Source: Bacteroidota bacterium
GTDB lineage: Bacteria > Bacteroidota > Ignavibacteria > Kapaibacteriales > HRBIN21
Reading direction: 5' to 3'
DNA length: 64,000 bases
NCBI GenBank assembly: GCA_030550395.1
Contig: JAUQPL010000008.1
Span: forward strand, 1-64,000
In this document: one piece after another, positions 63,919 to 64,000 of the stretch
Layout: each line of letters starts with the position of its first letter
How positions within the stretch are numbered: the first letter of the stretch is position 1
Program-made: the position numbers and the translations under genes
Notes under the pieces: model-generated
The model's input: only the letters and a program-made list of their open reading frames with translations
Databases searched by the model: none
What the model was told of the DNA's origin: nothing

Positions 63919-64000
63919 ATGGCAGAGATATGGATTCTCGGAGCGAGCCTGCTGGGAATGATCGCTGGGTTTGCTCTGGCTTATACCCTTGCTTCCCGAA
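63919..64000 (+). CDS. rny: Ribonuclease Y, N-terminal part (cut by window end)
   Basis: The first 27 codons of a gene starting at 63919: AEIWILGASLLGMIAGFALA then YTLASR. A short N-terminal membrane anchor of this kind, right after zapA and the 6S-like RNA, is typical of RNase Y, which starts mRNA decay. The catalytic KH and HD domains lie beyond the window, so the call rests on the anchor and position. Confidence 0.65.
   Translation, partial: MAEIWILGASLLGMIAGFALAYTLASR

Noticed and set aside
1-64000. GATC avoidance as proof of a GATC-specific restriction system
   Set aside because: GATC is frequent (for example twice near 629-640), so it says nothing about the site; a protected genome would also keep it.

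Overview
The window is a gene-dense bacterial chromosome segment with no rRNA, CRISPR array, insertion sequence or prophage that I could see. Several features point to the Bacteroidota/Chlorobi (FCB) group: a short primary sigma factor, promoter-like TAnnTTTG boxes in place of sigma-70 -10 boxes, type IX secretion (T9SS) hallmarks (a PorV-like barrel and C-terminal sorting domains), a HmuY-like lipoprotein, bacillithiol synthesis (BshB1), and the order pheT - coiled-coil gene - zapA - 6S-like RNA - rny. FlhF/FlhG/FliA-type genes and an aa3 oxidase fit an Ignavibacteria- or Kapabacteria-like aerobic lineage better than classical gut Bacteroidales. The lineage is inference, not measurement.

Layout. 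0-6.6 kb (+): a FecA-like TonB receptor, then a tight run holding a Dam-class DNA methylase, a small PD-(D/E)XK nuclease, a secreted protein, an AtuA-like protein, menG/ubiE, pyrE and a HmuY-like lipoprotein. 6.7-9.7 kb: a reverse-strand ABC half-exporter, then a decayed stretch with the relic of a second (ba3-like) cytochrome oxidase subunit II. 9.7-11.3 kb (+): doxX, rpiB, bshB1. 11.3-21.6 kb (-): DUF547 protein, lipA, rpoD, a five-gene extracytoplasmic redox cluster (cytochrome-headed beta-barrel, small membrane protein, YceI, Tat/lipobox Rieske protein, large Ig-repeat T9SS protein), then cnoX and dnaA.

21.8-32 kb (+): tatC, polyprenyl synthase, TPR protein, LptF/G permease, zinc-ribbon protein, a mannose-1-phosphate guanylyltransferase/phosphomannomutase-like fusion, PTS EIIA, hisS, an orphan gene and a histidine kinase. 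32-38.9 kb: a His/Asp-tailed lipoprotein, an alpha-toroid protein plus a DUF354 protein, a giant duplicated GT2-TPR protein, a structured intergenic element, a DUF2459 protein, secG and a small membrane protein. 39-49 kb (+): MacB-type permease, UMF1-type MFS carrier, aa3 oxidase operon (coxB, A, two subunit III genes, subunit IV, small CxxC protein), then rpmH-rnpA-yidD-yidC.

49-58.2 kb (-): one long overlapping transcript: flhF, flhG, small membrane protein, fliA-type sigma, HDOD protein, GAF histidine kinase, unknown TM protein, mini T9SS-tail protein, PorV-like barrel, PLP sulfur enzyme. 58.3-64 kb: rlmI, ribbon-helix-helix protein and tRNA-Thr (-), then pheT, coiled-coil protein, zapA, 6S-like RNA and the start of rny (+).

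The most interesting parts are the redox cluster at 14-19 kb, the decayed second oxidase at 8.7-9.3 kb next to an organism that keeps an aa3 oxidase, the FlhF/FlhG/FliA cassette with worn nucleotide-binding motifs linked to T9SS-type genes, and the folded intergenic element at 37.35-37.43 kb.
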